Below, one piece after another: positions 1 through 5,861 of a DNA stretch of 6,285 nt. The position numbers were made by a program, and so were the translations under genes. This DNA comes from Methyloprofundus sp. GTDB lineage: Bacteria; Pseudomonadota; Gammaproteobacteria; Methylococcales; Methylomonadaceae. The first letter of the stretch is position 1. Each line of letters starts with the position of its first letter. The notes below the pieces were generated by a model. That model was not told the DNA's origin. It worked only from the letters and a program-made list of their open reading frames with translations, and did no database searches. The stretch covers positions 1 to 6,285 of the forward strand of contig DAOVWV010000106.1 in NCBI GenBank assembly GCA_030636485.1, written 5' to 3'.

Positions 1-567
1 AACTTTAAAGGTTTTCTCATGTGGCAAACCTTCTTCGCTTATCAATGCATAGCTAGGAATTTCAAGTTGCCTGGCTTGCATATATTCCTGCAGGCGCGTT
101 TTAGGGTCTTTCTGCCAATTATCTAAGCGCAATGCCGCTAACCGCTCTGCAAACAATGCCAAAATAAAAACTTTACAGCTTTCTATCCCCTGGTCTTGTA
201 TAACCGCTCCCATTATCGCTTCAAGTGCATCTGATAAAATCGACGCACGCCTATAACCACCACTCTTTAACTCACCTGAACCTAAAATAAGATAATCACC
301 TAATTGGTGATGACGCGCCAACTCTGCCAAGGATTCCTGATTGACTAAGCTTGCTCTCAGTCGACTCAATACCCCTTCACTCGCTTGTGGGAACTTTTCA
401 AAAAGTGCCTCAGCAATAACAAACCCTAAAATGGAGTCACCTAAAAATTCCAGGCGTTCATTATTTTTAGCCCCCATACTACGATGCGTAAGCGCCAAAA
501 CAAACCATTCAGAATCATTAAAGCTCAGCCCCAGTTTTTTACTTAAAAGATCAGCTGCTTTTATCAC
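1..567 (-). CDS. rnc: Ribonuclease III, 3' end of gene outside window
   Basis: RNase III is an Mg-dependent endonuclease that cuts double-stranded RNA, notably rRNA precursors and structured mRNAs. The window shows 189 codons, running off the left edge. The signature NERLEFLGDSIL lies at residues 36-47, with the expected acidic catalytic residues E37, E40 and D44, and then D113 and E116 in SDALEA. The GSGELKSGG stretch is at 96-104. The linker QKDPKTRLQEY (152-162) leads into the double-stranded-RNA-binding domain, of which only the start is present; roughly 35-40 residues should be missing compared with the 226-residue E. coli protein. I chose the GTG at 567-565 because the product then begins just before the first conserved helix, as in the family. 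The start overlaps the stop of the upstream DUF4845 gene as GTGA, implying translational coupling. It is the last visible gene of the lepA-lepB-DUF4845-rnc operon; era commonly follows in gammaproteobacteria. Confidence 0.96.
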   Translation of the reverse strand, partial: MIKAADLLSKKLGLSFNDSEWFVLALTHRSMGAKNNERLEFLGDSILGFVIAEALFEKFPQASEGVLSRLRASLVNQESLAELARHHQLGDYLILGSGELKSGGYRRASILSDALEAIMGAVIQDQGIESCKVFILALFAERLAALRLDNWQKDPKTRLQEYMQARQLEIPSYALISEEGLPHEKTFKV

Positions 568-941
568 TGAACGCCCACTTCTATTGCATTATCAAAATCC
601 ACCCAGACACTTAAGTTCGAAAAAAGTGGCTGTTTGACATGATAGATAATTTGAACCTTCAGATAATTAGACCGTATCTTAATATGTACATCCTTCTTTT
701 TAATATGACTAATGGAGTTCATATCCAGCTGTTTTCTGAGTAAAGTCCATATTTCATTTTTAGTATTTTTTTCAATATCAGCACGACTTTTTAAGCTCTC
801 CAAAGAATGCACGACCTTACTATGATCCAAATAAATAGGTCCCACTTTTAAAATTAATAACACAAAAAAACCAATGAACCCCATCAGCATGAAAAACGAA
901 ATTAATGTTAAGCCTCGCTGTTTTCTATACGACTGTTGCAT
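564..941 (-). CDS. DUF4845 family small membrane-anchored protein
   Basis: This is a 125-residue protein of the DUF4845 family, whose members typically sit between lepB and rnc in gammaproteobacteria; their function is unknown. A short basic head (RKQRG, residues 6-10) is followed by one hydrophobic segment at about 11-33, then the motif KVGPIYLDH (32-40) and a soluble alpha/beta tail that should face the periplasm. The start of the hydrophobic segment, RGLTLISF, resembles a type IV prepilin cleavage site but lacks the usual glutamate at +5. The ATG at 941 has a good ribosome-binding site, GGGAG at 954-950 with an 8-base spacer. Its stop overlaps the GTG of rnc by four bases, and it starts 14 bp after the lepB stop. 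The family call rests on gene position and sequence pattern. Any role in export or envelope assembly would be inference. Confidence 0.85.
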   Translation of the reverse strand: MQQSYRKQRGLTLISFFMLMGFIGFFVLLILKVGPIYLDHSKVVHSLESLKSRADIEKNTKNEIWTLLRKQLDMNSISHIKKKDVHIKIRSNYLKVQIIYHVKQPLFSNLSVWVDFDNAIEVGVQ

Positions 942-949
942 AAAAATGT

Positions 950-954
950 CTCCC
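950..954 (-). promoter_or_regulatory. Ribosome-binding site of the DUF4845 gene
   Basis: GGGAG on the minus strand lies 8 bases upstream of the ATG at 941, in the short gap after lepB. It is the clearest Shine-Dalgarno sequence in this operon and fixes the DUF4845 start. Confidence 0.7.
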
Positions 955-955
955 G

Positions 956-1732
956 TTAATTAATGACCGTTCCAATTCGACTAAACCCAATGCCCTCATG
1001 TTCCCAATCCCAACTCATCCAGATAAAAAAGGCTCTACCCACTAAGTTGGCTTCTGGGACAGTCCCCCAATAACGACTATCATTACTGTTATCCCGGTTA
1101 TCTCCCATCACAAAATAATGCCCTTTAGGCACAATAAAAGTGCCTTTTAGATTAGGCGCATTATGATTAATCAAAATATCATGTTCAACTGTTTGTAAAT
1201 CTTCAGTCAGGATTTCATTCCCCGTCATATTCTTGCCCTGCCCTAAGCCTTGATAGCGCCCAAGAGAGGCCTGCTTTATTAATTTCCCATTAATCGTCAA
1301 TTGTTTATTGACATAGTTGATTCTATCCCCTGGCAGCCCAATCACACGCTTTATATAATCAACAGCGGGGTTTTTGGGGTAACGAAAAACAACCGCATCC
1401 CCTCTTTGAGGATCACCTATATCAATAATTTTTTTATTAATGACGGGCAGACGTATCCCGTAGGTAAATTTATTGACTAAAATAAAATCACCGATTAACA
1501 AGGTTGGCATCATAGAGCCTGACGGAATTCTAAAGGGTTCGGCAATAAAAGAACGCAATAGAAATACAATCAATACAACGGGGAAAAATGAGCGCGCATA
1601 CTCAACCAATAAAGGCTCATTTTCTTCAATATATTCAATATTAGAACGTTTTAAGTGAAAAAGGTATCCATACCAGATAATGCCGGTAATAACGCTTGCA
1701 GAAAATAAAAAAAACGAAAAATCAAAATCCAT
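956..1732 (-). CDS. lepB: Signal peptidase I
   Basis: Type I signal peptidase is an inner-membrane Ser/Lys protease that removes signal peptides from exported proteins on the periplasmic side. The 258-residue protein has two predicted membrane segments, about residues 5-26 and 46-64, with a basic and acidic cytoplasmic loop between them, as in gram-negative enzymes. The catalytic serine is S73 in IPSGSMMPTL (69-78). The general-base lysine is K128 in DYIKRVIGLPGD (125-136). The conserved C-terminal box GDNRDNSNDSRYWG is at 210-223. All catalytic elements are intact. It is shorter than the 324-residue E. coli enzyme but within the range of many other proteobacterial LepB proteins. The ATG at 1732 is 15 bp after the lepA stop, so it is probably co-transcribed with lepA. 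The ribosome-binding site is weak (a GGGTAAG-like stretch placed rather far upstream). Confidence 0.97.
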   Translation of the reverse strand: MDFDFSFFLFSASVITGIIWYGYLFHLKRSNIEYIEENEPLLVEYARSFFPVVLIVFLLRSFIAEPFRIPSGSMMPTLLIGDFILVNKFTYGIRLPVINKKIIDIGDPQRGDAVVFRYPKNPAVDYIKRVIGLPGDRINYVNKQLTINGKLIKQASLGRYQGLGQGKNMTGNEILTEDLQTVEHDILINHNAPNLKGTFIVPKGHYFVMGDNRDNSNDSRYWGTVPEANLVGRAFFIWMSWDWEHEGIGFSRIGTVIN

Positions 1733-1747
1733 AATTTATTGCTTACC

Positions 1748-3550
1748 CTATGACTCTTTATTAACTTGTAAAACAGCCAAAAATGCCTCTTGTGGAATCT
1801 CTATGCTGCCGACCTGCTTCATGCGTTTTTTACCCGCCTTCTGCTTCTCTAATAGTTTTTTCTTACGCGAAATATCCCCGCCATAACATTTAGCGGTCAC
1901 ATTTTTACGCATCGCCTTAACCGTTGAGCGTGCAATAATTTTACCCCCGATAGCCGCCTGAATAGCGACTTCATACATTTGTCTGGGAATAATTTCTTTC
2001 ATCTTATCGACTAATTCACGACCACGTGTCTGACTTAAGTCACGATGCACAATAACCGAGAGTGCATCCACTTTATCGCCGTTAATCATAATATCCAGCT
2101 TAACCAAAGCGGCTTCTTCAAAGCGTTTAAAATCATATTCAAAAGAAGCATAACCACGGCTGACAGATTTTAAACGATCAAAAAAGTCCAATACCACCTC
2201 GCTTAAAGGTAACTCATAGTTCAACGAAACCTGGTTCCCCATATATTGCATATTAACCTGAGTACCACGCTTTTCAACGCACAAACTAATCACGTTCCCT
2301 AAATATTCTTGCGGCACCAGAATATTCGCCTGAATAATCGGCTCCCGGATCATTTTTATAGAGCCCACATCAGGAAGCTTAGCAGGATTATCCACTTTTA
2401 ATAGCTCACCTTTATTCGTTTCTACTTCATACACAACCGTCGGTGCTGTCGTAATCAGGTCAACATCATACTCGCGCTCCAGGCGCTCCTGAATGATCTC
2501 CATATGCAGCATCCCTAGGAAACCACAGCGAAATCCAAAACCCAAAGCCTGAGAAGATTCTGGCTCAAACTGCAGAGCCGCATCATTAAGGTGTAATTTA
2601 TTTAAAGATTCACGCAAATCCTCGTAATCATCCGAACTGACTGGATACAACCCAGCAAAGACCCTGGGCTGTACTTTCTTAAACCCTGGTAAAGCCTCAC
2701 TACAAGGTCTATCAGTCAGAGTAATCGTATCCCCCACAGGTGCACCAAAAATATCCTTGATGGCAGCAACAACAAAGCCAACCTGCCCTGTCTTCAGTTC
2801 CAATTCATCTTGGCGCTTAGGAGTAAATATACCGATTCTTTCAGCAACAAAGCTATTACCAGTAGACATAATGGTAATTTTCTGTTTTTTACGCAAGGTG
2901 CCATTAATGACTTTTACCAGAGAGACAACCCCCAGATAATTATCAAACCAGGAATCAATAATTAAAGCCTGTAGCGGCCCGTCTTCATCACCCTCAGGTG
3001 CTGGAATAATATGCACCAACTCTTCAAGAACATCTGGAACACCCAAGCCTGTCTTAGCGCTTACACGTAAAGCATCTTCTGCCGAAATACCGATAATATC
3101 TTCAATTTCCTGAATGACTTTTTCAGGATCAGCCGAAGGTAGATCAATTTTATTTAACACTGGCATCACTTCCAGGCCAAGTTCAATCGCGGTATAGCAA
3201 TTTGCCACACTTTGCGCTTCGACCCCCTGTGCCGCATCAACAACCAGTATAGCGCCTTCACAAGCCGCCAATGAGCGCGAGACTTCATAGGAAAAATCCA
3301 CATGCCCTGGTGTGTCAATAAAATTCAACTGGTAGGTTTCGCCATCTTTAGCCGTAAAATTCAAGGTGACACTCTGCGCCTTGATGGTAATGCCCCTTTC
3401 CCGTTCTATATCCATAGAATCAAGTACTTGTGCATTCATCTCACGATCAGAAAGACCGCCACAGTGTTGAATAAAGCGATCAGCCAATGTTGATTTCACA
3501 TGATAAATATGAGCAATAATCGAGAAATTTCGTATATGTTTTAAGTCCAT
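1748..3550 (-). CDS. lepA: Elongation factor 4 (LepA) with altered P-loop
   Basis: LepA/EF4 is a ribosome-associated translational GTPase linked to back-translocation and 30S assembly. The 600-residue product is full length and close to E. coli LepA throughout. G2 is in RERGITIK (50-57), G3 is DTPGH (79-83, with the catalytic-type His83), G4 is NKID (133-136) and G5 is SAK (164-166). The LepA-specific C-terminal end is present, with the [11 protein letters not shown] motif and the QEAFLAVL terminus. The anomaly is G1: residues 13-21 read AHIYHVKST, whereas the family has AHIDHGKST. Asp is thus replaced by Tyr16 and the nearly invariant Gly by Val18, which predicts poor or no GTP binding. The ATG at 3550 matches the family start ([12 protein letters not shown]), yet no Shine-Dalgarno sequence is visible. 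It heads the operon with lepB, DUF4845 and rnc. Identity is certain; activity is doubtful unless the two codons are sequence errors. Confidence 0.97.
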   Translation of the reverse strand: MDLKHIRNFSIIAHIYHVKSTLADRFIQHCGGLSDREMNAQVLDSMDIERERGITIKAQSVTLNFTAKDGETYQLNFIDTPGHVDFSYEVSRSLAACEGAILVVDAAQGVEAQSVANCYTAIELGLEVMPVLNKIDLPSADPEKVIQEIEDIIGISAEDALRVSAKTGLGVPDVLEELVHIIPAPEGDEDGPLQALIIDSWFDNYLGVVSLVKVINGTLRKKQKITIMSTGNSFVAERIGIFTPKRQDELELKTGQVGFVVAAIKDIFGAPVGDTITLTDRPCSEALPGFKKVQPRVFAGLYPVSSDDYEDLRESLNKLHLNDAALQFEPESSQALGFGFRCGFLGMLHMEIIQERLEREYDVDLITTAPTVVYEVETNKGELLKVDNPAKLPDVGSIKMIREPIIQANILVPQEYLGNVISLCVEKRGTQVNMQYMGNQVSLNYELPLSEVVLDFFDRLKSVSRGYASFEYDFKRFEEAALVKLDIMINGDKVDALSVIVHRDLSQTRGRELVDKMKEIIPRQMYEVAIQAAIGGKIIARSTVKAMRKNVTAKCYGGDISRKKKLLEKQKAGKKRMKQVGSIEIPQEAFLAVLQVNKES

Positions 3551-3838
3551 TGAATATTTATGACAAAGATAAAAAAGGTGGCAAACAAAGCAACAGAAAG
3601 TTAAAGTTAAATAATAACTAAATTCACAGTTTCCCCTTCAAAGGACTGACTGTGCTGGGTTACCCGACATTCGAGTTTTATAAAACCCAGATTCCTAAGC
3701 ATTGAATGACTTAGTAAAAAAAGATATTTTAACAGAAGCAAAGGTATGACGGGGATGTATTGACTCTTTAATGATAGTCAGAGATCAATAATACCCTCTC
3801 AGTTCAGTAAAATAGCGATAGCGTATCCACCATGAGCC
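3551..3838 (-). other. Intergenic region and leader upstream of lepA
   Basis: This 288-bp stretch separates the tusC-like gene from lepA; both genes read leftward. I see no ORF of useful length. It contains a 7-bp inverted repeat, CTGGGTT at 3655-3661 with AACCCAG at 3684-3690, which encloses most of a 12-bp A+T palindrome (3675-3686). No T-run follows on either strand, so it is not a convincing intrinsic terminator. Minus-strand promoter candidates are weak: TTGAAG (3642-3637) with TATTAT (3617-3612) has a 19-bp spacer, and a TATAAA at about 3682-3677 has no good -35. A promoter for the lepA operon probably lies here, but I cannot place it. Confidence 0.4.
3655..3690. repeat. Inverted repeat in the lepA leader
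   Basis: The 7-bp arms CTGGGTT (3655-3661) and AACCCAG (3684-3690) are perfect and separated by 22 bases. They could form a hairpin in the lepA mRNA leader or be an operator. No function can be assigned from sequence alone. Confidence 0.4.
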
Positions 3839-4195
3839 TTACCCATTTAATATAAAATCAAAAGCACCAAAAACAGTCGCAACGTCCTCCCTTTTTACCT
3901 GCACTGCTGGCATCAACAAATCATCAACTGACAGCCCCCGCTCGACCAAGGACTCATGCTCGACATAAATATTTTCAATATCATATAGTTCTAAAGAACG
4001 ATAAACCGCACTCATATCTTTAGCACCTAAAATATGACCTTGCTGATTTTTCATTAAATGAAAAACCGCATCATCCAGCAATAACAGACTTACCTTTTGA
4101 TCAAATGCGGCAGTAATCAACACCACATCCAGCGTTTCCTGCACTTTAAAACTACCATAGGCTGGTGTTTGCATCACAAATAAAAACGACTTCAT
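3839..4195 (-). CDS. TusC/DsrF-family sulfur-relay protein
   Basis: This 118-residue protein resembles TusC/DsrF, one of three related subunits (TusB, TusC, TusD or DsrH, DsrF, DsrE) of a cytoplasmic hexamer. That complex passes persulfide sulfur to TusE/DsrC for tRNA 2-thiolation or sulfur oxidation. The features are the short N-terminal strand KSFLFVMQTPAYGS (2-15), the LDVVLITAAF helix (22-31), the hydrophobic strand with LLDDAVFHL (39-47), the diagnostic LYDIENIYV (70-78), ERGL (85-88) and the terminal FDFIL (112-116). The length matches the E. coli TusC of 119 residues. There is no cysteine, which fits TusC/DsrF, because the active-site cysteine is on TusD/DsrE. The ATG overlaps the rppH stop by one base (TAATG), so translation is probably coupled. 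The partners TusD and TusB are not seen on either side, which is unusual. The alternative reading is a stand-alone DsrE/F-like protein of unknown role. Confidence 0.8.
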   Translation of the reverse strand: MKSFLFVMQTPAYGSFKVQETLDVVLITAAFDQKVSLLLLDDAVFHLMKNQQGHILGAKDMSAVYRSLELYDIENIYVEHESLVERGLSVDDLLMPAVQVKREDVATVFGAFDFILNG

Positions 4196-4728
4196 TACTG
4201 ATGTTCGCTCATACTATCATTAGATAAATAACTCGCAGCATCCACATCCACTGAATTTAATATTAAAAAAGCCCCCAGCTCCATCATCGCCTTACGATAA
4301 ACTTTACGTTTAAAATAAACCACTGATTTTAAAGGCTCCCAATACCCGACCCACTGCCAGTCATCAAATTCAGGCTTATTATGCTGATCCAGAAGTACAT
4401 TCTCTTCATTCCCCACCAACTTCAACAAATACCAGATTTGTTTTTGCCCTATACAGATAGGGTGTGAATTGCGGCGAATATATTTTTCAGGCAAACGATA
4501 TTTTAACCAGTATCGTGTACGCCCGATAATCTGCACATGCTGACTTTCCAGCCCTGTTTCTTCTTGTAATTCACGGAACATCGCCTGCTCAGGATCTTCA
4601 TTTCTTTCTATTCCGCCTTGAGGAAATTGCCAGGAATTAACGCGCGAACGTTTAGCCCAGAACACATTACCTTGAGCATTACAAAGAATAATGCCAACAT
4701 TAGACCGGTATCCTTTTGAGTCAATCAT
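4195..4728 (-). CDS. rppH: RNA pyrophosphohydrolase (Nudix)
   Basis: RppH removes pyrophosphate from the 5' end of primary transcripts, which opens them to RNase E-dependent decay. The 177-residue protein aligns along its length with the 176-residue E. coli RppH. It begins MIDSKGYRSNVGIILCN, contains SWQFPQGGI (32-40), and has a perfect Nudix box from G38 to L60 (G, five residues, E44, seven residues, R52-E53-L54, E56-E57, G59). The metal-binding glutamates E53, E56 and E57 are all present. Downstream it carries the family motifs PICIGQKQ, PEFDDWQWV and VVYFKRKVYR. The start ATG at 4728 is the canonical RppH start, with a modest AGG about 8 bases upstream. It is first in a two-gene unit with the TusC-like gene and is divergent from the HAD phosphatase gene, a pairing also known in pseudomonads, as I recall. 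Confidence 0.96.
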   Translation of the reverse strand: MIDSKGYRSNVGIILCNAQGNVFWAKRSRVNSWQFPQGGIERNEDPEQAMFRELQEETGLESQHVQIIGRTRYWLKYRLPEKYIRRNSHPICIGQKQIWYLLKLVGNEENVLLDQHNKPEFDDWQWVGYWEPLKSVVYFKRKVYRKAMMELGAFLILNSVDVDAASYLSNDSMSEHQ

Positions 4729-4751
4729 TTCAAAACCTATATTTTTTTAAC

Positions 4752-4795
4752 TGTTCGCACAAAGAGTCTAAAATGTTAAAATCCTGTCGCGAACA
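4752..4795. repeat. Separated inverted repeat TGTTCGC / GCGAACA upstream of rppH
   Basis: The arms TGTTCGC (4752-4758) and GCGAACA (4789-4795) are perfect 7-bp inverted repeats separated by 30 bases. They lie 24 to 67 bp before the rppH start. The position would suit paired regulator sites or a structured leader. No regulator is recognised. Confidence 0.3.
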
Positions 4796-4845
4796 TAAGG
4801 AGCCATTTTTTTAGCGTGCTTAATAATCCGCTCCTTAACATTACT

Positions 4846-4851
4846 TATAAT
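4846..4851 (+). promoter_or_regulatory. Candidate -10 box for the HAD phosphatase gene
   Basis: A perfect TATAAT lies 73 bp upstream of the preferred start at 4925, in the divergent spacer with rppH. No good -35 box is found at 16-18 bp, so the promoter may be weak or activator-dependent, or this may be a chance match in A+T-rich DNA. The rest of the 4729-4924 spacer holds the separated inverted repeat near rppH and a T-rich tract at 4890-4905. No rppH promoter is clear on the minus strand. Confidence 0.35.
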
Positions 4852-4908
4852 ACCATTGTTCCATAAATACCTAAGTGATGCCATCCCCCTTTTTTAAAAT
4901 TTTTTAAT

Positions 4909-4914
4909 GGAAAG
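4909..4914 (+). promoter_or_regulatory. Ribosome-binding site favouring the 4925 start
   Basis: GGAAAG precedes the ATG at 4925 by 10 bases. The alternative in-frame ATG at 4907 is preceded only by a T- and A-rich tract with no Shine-Dalgarno sequence. The downstream start is therefore preferred, and it also gives the family-type N-terminus MSLAIFDLDNT. Confidence 0.5.
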
Positions 4915-4924
4915 TAAATCAATC

Positions 4925-5611
4925 ATGAGTTTAGCTATTTTCGATTTAGATAACACCCTACTTGCTGATGATAGTGATTATCTATGGGGTCAGTTTTTAG
5001 TAGATAAAGGCATTGTTGATGCCGCCTTTTATGAACAGGAAAATGAGCGTTTTTATCAGGAATATAAACAAGGTAAGTTAGATATTCACGAATTTTTAAA
5101 CTTTTCATTAAAACCCCTTGCGGATAACTCACCACAGGATTTATATCGCTGGCGTGAACAATTTATAGACGAAGTCATTCAACCCATCTTACTGCAACCC
5201 GCTCAGGAATTGGTTAATAAACATAAGCAGCAAGGTGACACTCTACTGGTGATTACAGCAACCAATAAATTTGTTACCGAACCCATTGTTAACCTCTATG
5301 GAATAAGTCATTTATTAGCCACCATGCCCGAAATGATTAACCATAAATACAGCGGAAAAGTAGCCGGAACGCCCTGTTTTCAGGAAGGAAAAGTAACTCG
5401 CCTGAACCAATGGTTAAAAGAAACGGGGCATACACTGGAAAATAGCTGGTTTTATAGTGACTCCCACAATGACCTGCCCCTTTTACAACTCGTTGAACAC
5501 CCAGTTGCCGTCAACCCGGATGAAAAACTAAAGCAATATGCAGATAAGGCGAGTTGGCCTGTTATCAGCTTACGTGAGCAGGAGTGCCCTACGCATCACC
5601 TAAAGAAATAA
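4925..5611 (+). CDS. HAD-superfamily subfamily IB phosphatase
   Basis: This is a 228-residue cytoplasmic phosphatase of the HAD-IB group, the group that includes phosphoserine phosphatase-like enzymes; its natural substrate is not known. Motif I is FDLDNTLL (6-13), with nucleophile D7 and acid/base D9. A family-specific DSDYLWGQFL follows (16-25). The helical cap spans about 22-90. Motif II is VITATNKF (109-116), the motif III lysine is K156 in FQEGKVTRL, and motif IV is YSDSHNDLPLL (177-187) with metal ligands D179 and D183. All catalytic residues are present and the length is normal. An upstream in-frame ATG at 4907 would add six residues, but it has no ribosome-binding site. The gene is divergent from rppH and is followed three bases after its stop by a repeat element. 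A phosphomonoesterase function is well supported, but a phosphoserine phosphatase name would be over-specific. Confidence 0.93.
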   Translation: MSLAIFDLDNTLLADDSDYLWGQFLVDKGIVDAAFYEQENERFYQEYKQGKLDIHEFLNFSLKPLADNSPQDLYRWREQFIDEVIQPILLQPAQELVNKHKQQGDTLLVITATNKFVTEPIVNLYGISHLLATMPEMINHKYSGKVAGTPCFQEGKVTRLNQWLKETGHTLENSWFYSDSHNDLPLLQLVEHPVAVNPDEKLKQYADKASWPVISLREQECPTHHLKK

Positions 5612-5647
5612 AACGTAACTTCTCATTATTCACGGGTAAATGCAGAT

Positions 5648-5733
5648 AAAAGGTCGTCATTCCCGAAGTCTGTTATCGGGAATCTACGTTGAGCATAGAT
5701 TCCTGCTAACGACATGCAGGAATGACGGCTTTT
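5648..5733. repeat. CGTCATTCC-type palindromic repeat
   Basis: The outer arms CGTCATTCC (5655-5663) and GGAATGACG (5719-5727) pair perfectly, flanked by AAAAG (5648-5652) and CTTTT (5729-5733). Two inner hairpins are possible: ATTCCCGA/TCGGGAAT (5659-5666, 5676-5683) and ATTCCTGC/GCAGGAAT (5699-5706, 5716-5723), each with a 9-base loop. A third, alternative stem is GGAATCTA/TAGATTCC (5679-5686, 5696-5703). This layout is like the dispersed GTCATTCCCG...CGGGAATGAC repeats common in many proteobacterial genomes, so further copies are expected elsewhere. Confidence 0.7.
5648..5733 (+). terminator. Possible bidirectional intrinsic terminator formed by the repeat
   Basis: The long hairpin of the palindromic repeat has an A-run before its left arm and a four-T run after its right arm, so it resembles a weak intrinsic terminator on both strands. 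Its position between the HAD gene and the ssrA promoter would suit ending HAD transcription. The T-run is short and the alternative folds compete, so this is only a candidate. Confidence 0.3.
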
Positions 5734-5843
5734 GCATCGTTCAGGTGCCAATGGATAATGAGAAGTTACCACATAAAACACAGGGATCGTGCAAGCTTTG
5801 CATCAATACGATAAAAAAATTATATTTCTCCACTGAAATCCAT

Positions 5844-5849
5844 TATAAT
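5844..5849 (+). promoter_or_regulatory. -10 box of the ssrA promoter
   Basis: A perfect TATAAT ends 12 bases before the mature 5' end of tmRNA, so transcription should begin a few bases upstream of it and RNase P would trim the precursor. There is no recognisable -35 at the usual distance (TTATAT at 5820-5825 is poor). An A-rich tract at 5811-5819 might act as an upstream element. Confidence 0.65.
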
Positions 5850-5861
5850 ACAGTTTCCAAA

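Larger units (their letters stand above)
5615..5769. mobile_element. MITE-like nested inverted-repeat element
   Basis: Two perfect 15-bp inverted arms, GTAACTTCTCATTAT at 5615-5629 and its reverse complement at 5755-5769, enclose 125 bp with no coding capacity. Beyond these arms the match continues only imperfectly inward. Inside lies a second palindromic repeat (5648-5733). The 7-mer ATAAAAC abuts the left arm (5608-5614) and recurs at 5773-5779, three bases beyond the right arm, so it may be a target-site duplication, although it is A+T-rich and offset. The element begins three bases after the HAD stop codon. The interpretation as a non-autonomous transposable element is inference; no transposase is present in the window. 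Confidence 0.55.

Noticed and set aside
341..637. A 98-codon plus-strand ORF opposite rnc and DUF4845
   Set aside because: It is antisense to two well-supported genes and has no recognisable domain; it is a shadow of their codon use. The same applies to the plus-strand ORFs opposite lepB and lepA and the minus-strand one opposite the HAD gene.
635..648. Similarity between the altered LepA P-loop (IYHVK) and the DUF4845 stretch IIYHVK, as a hint of gene conversion
   Set aside because: The shared DNA is only about eight contiguous bases, too short to support conversion; coincidence is more likely.
3759..3792. A plus-strand promoter with TTGACT at 3760-3765
   Set aside because: No -10 box lies at proper spacing (AATAAT is 21 bp away) and there is no plus-strand gene downstream.
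4907..4924. Upstream in-frame ATG for the HAD gene
   Set aside because: There is no Shine-Dalgarno sequence before it, and the protein family starts at the downstream methionine (MSLAIFDLDNT).
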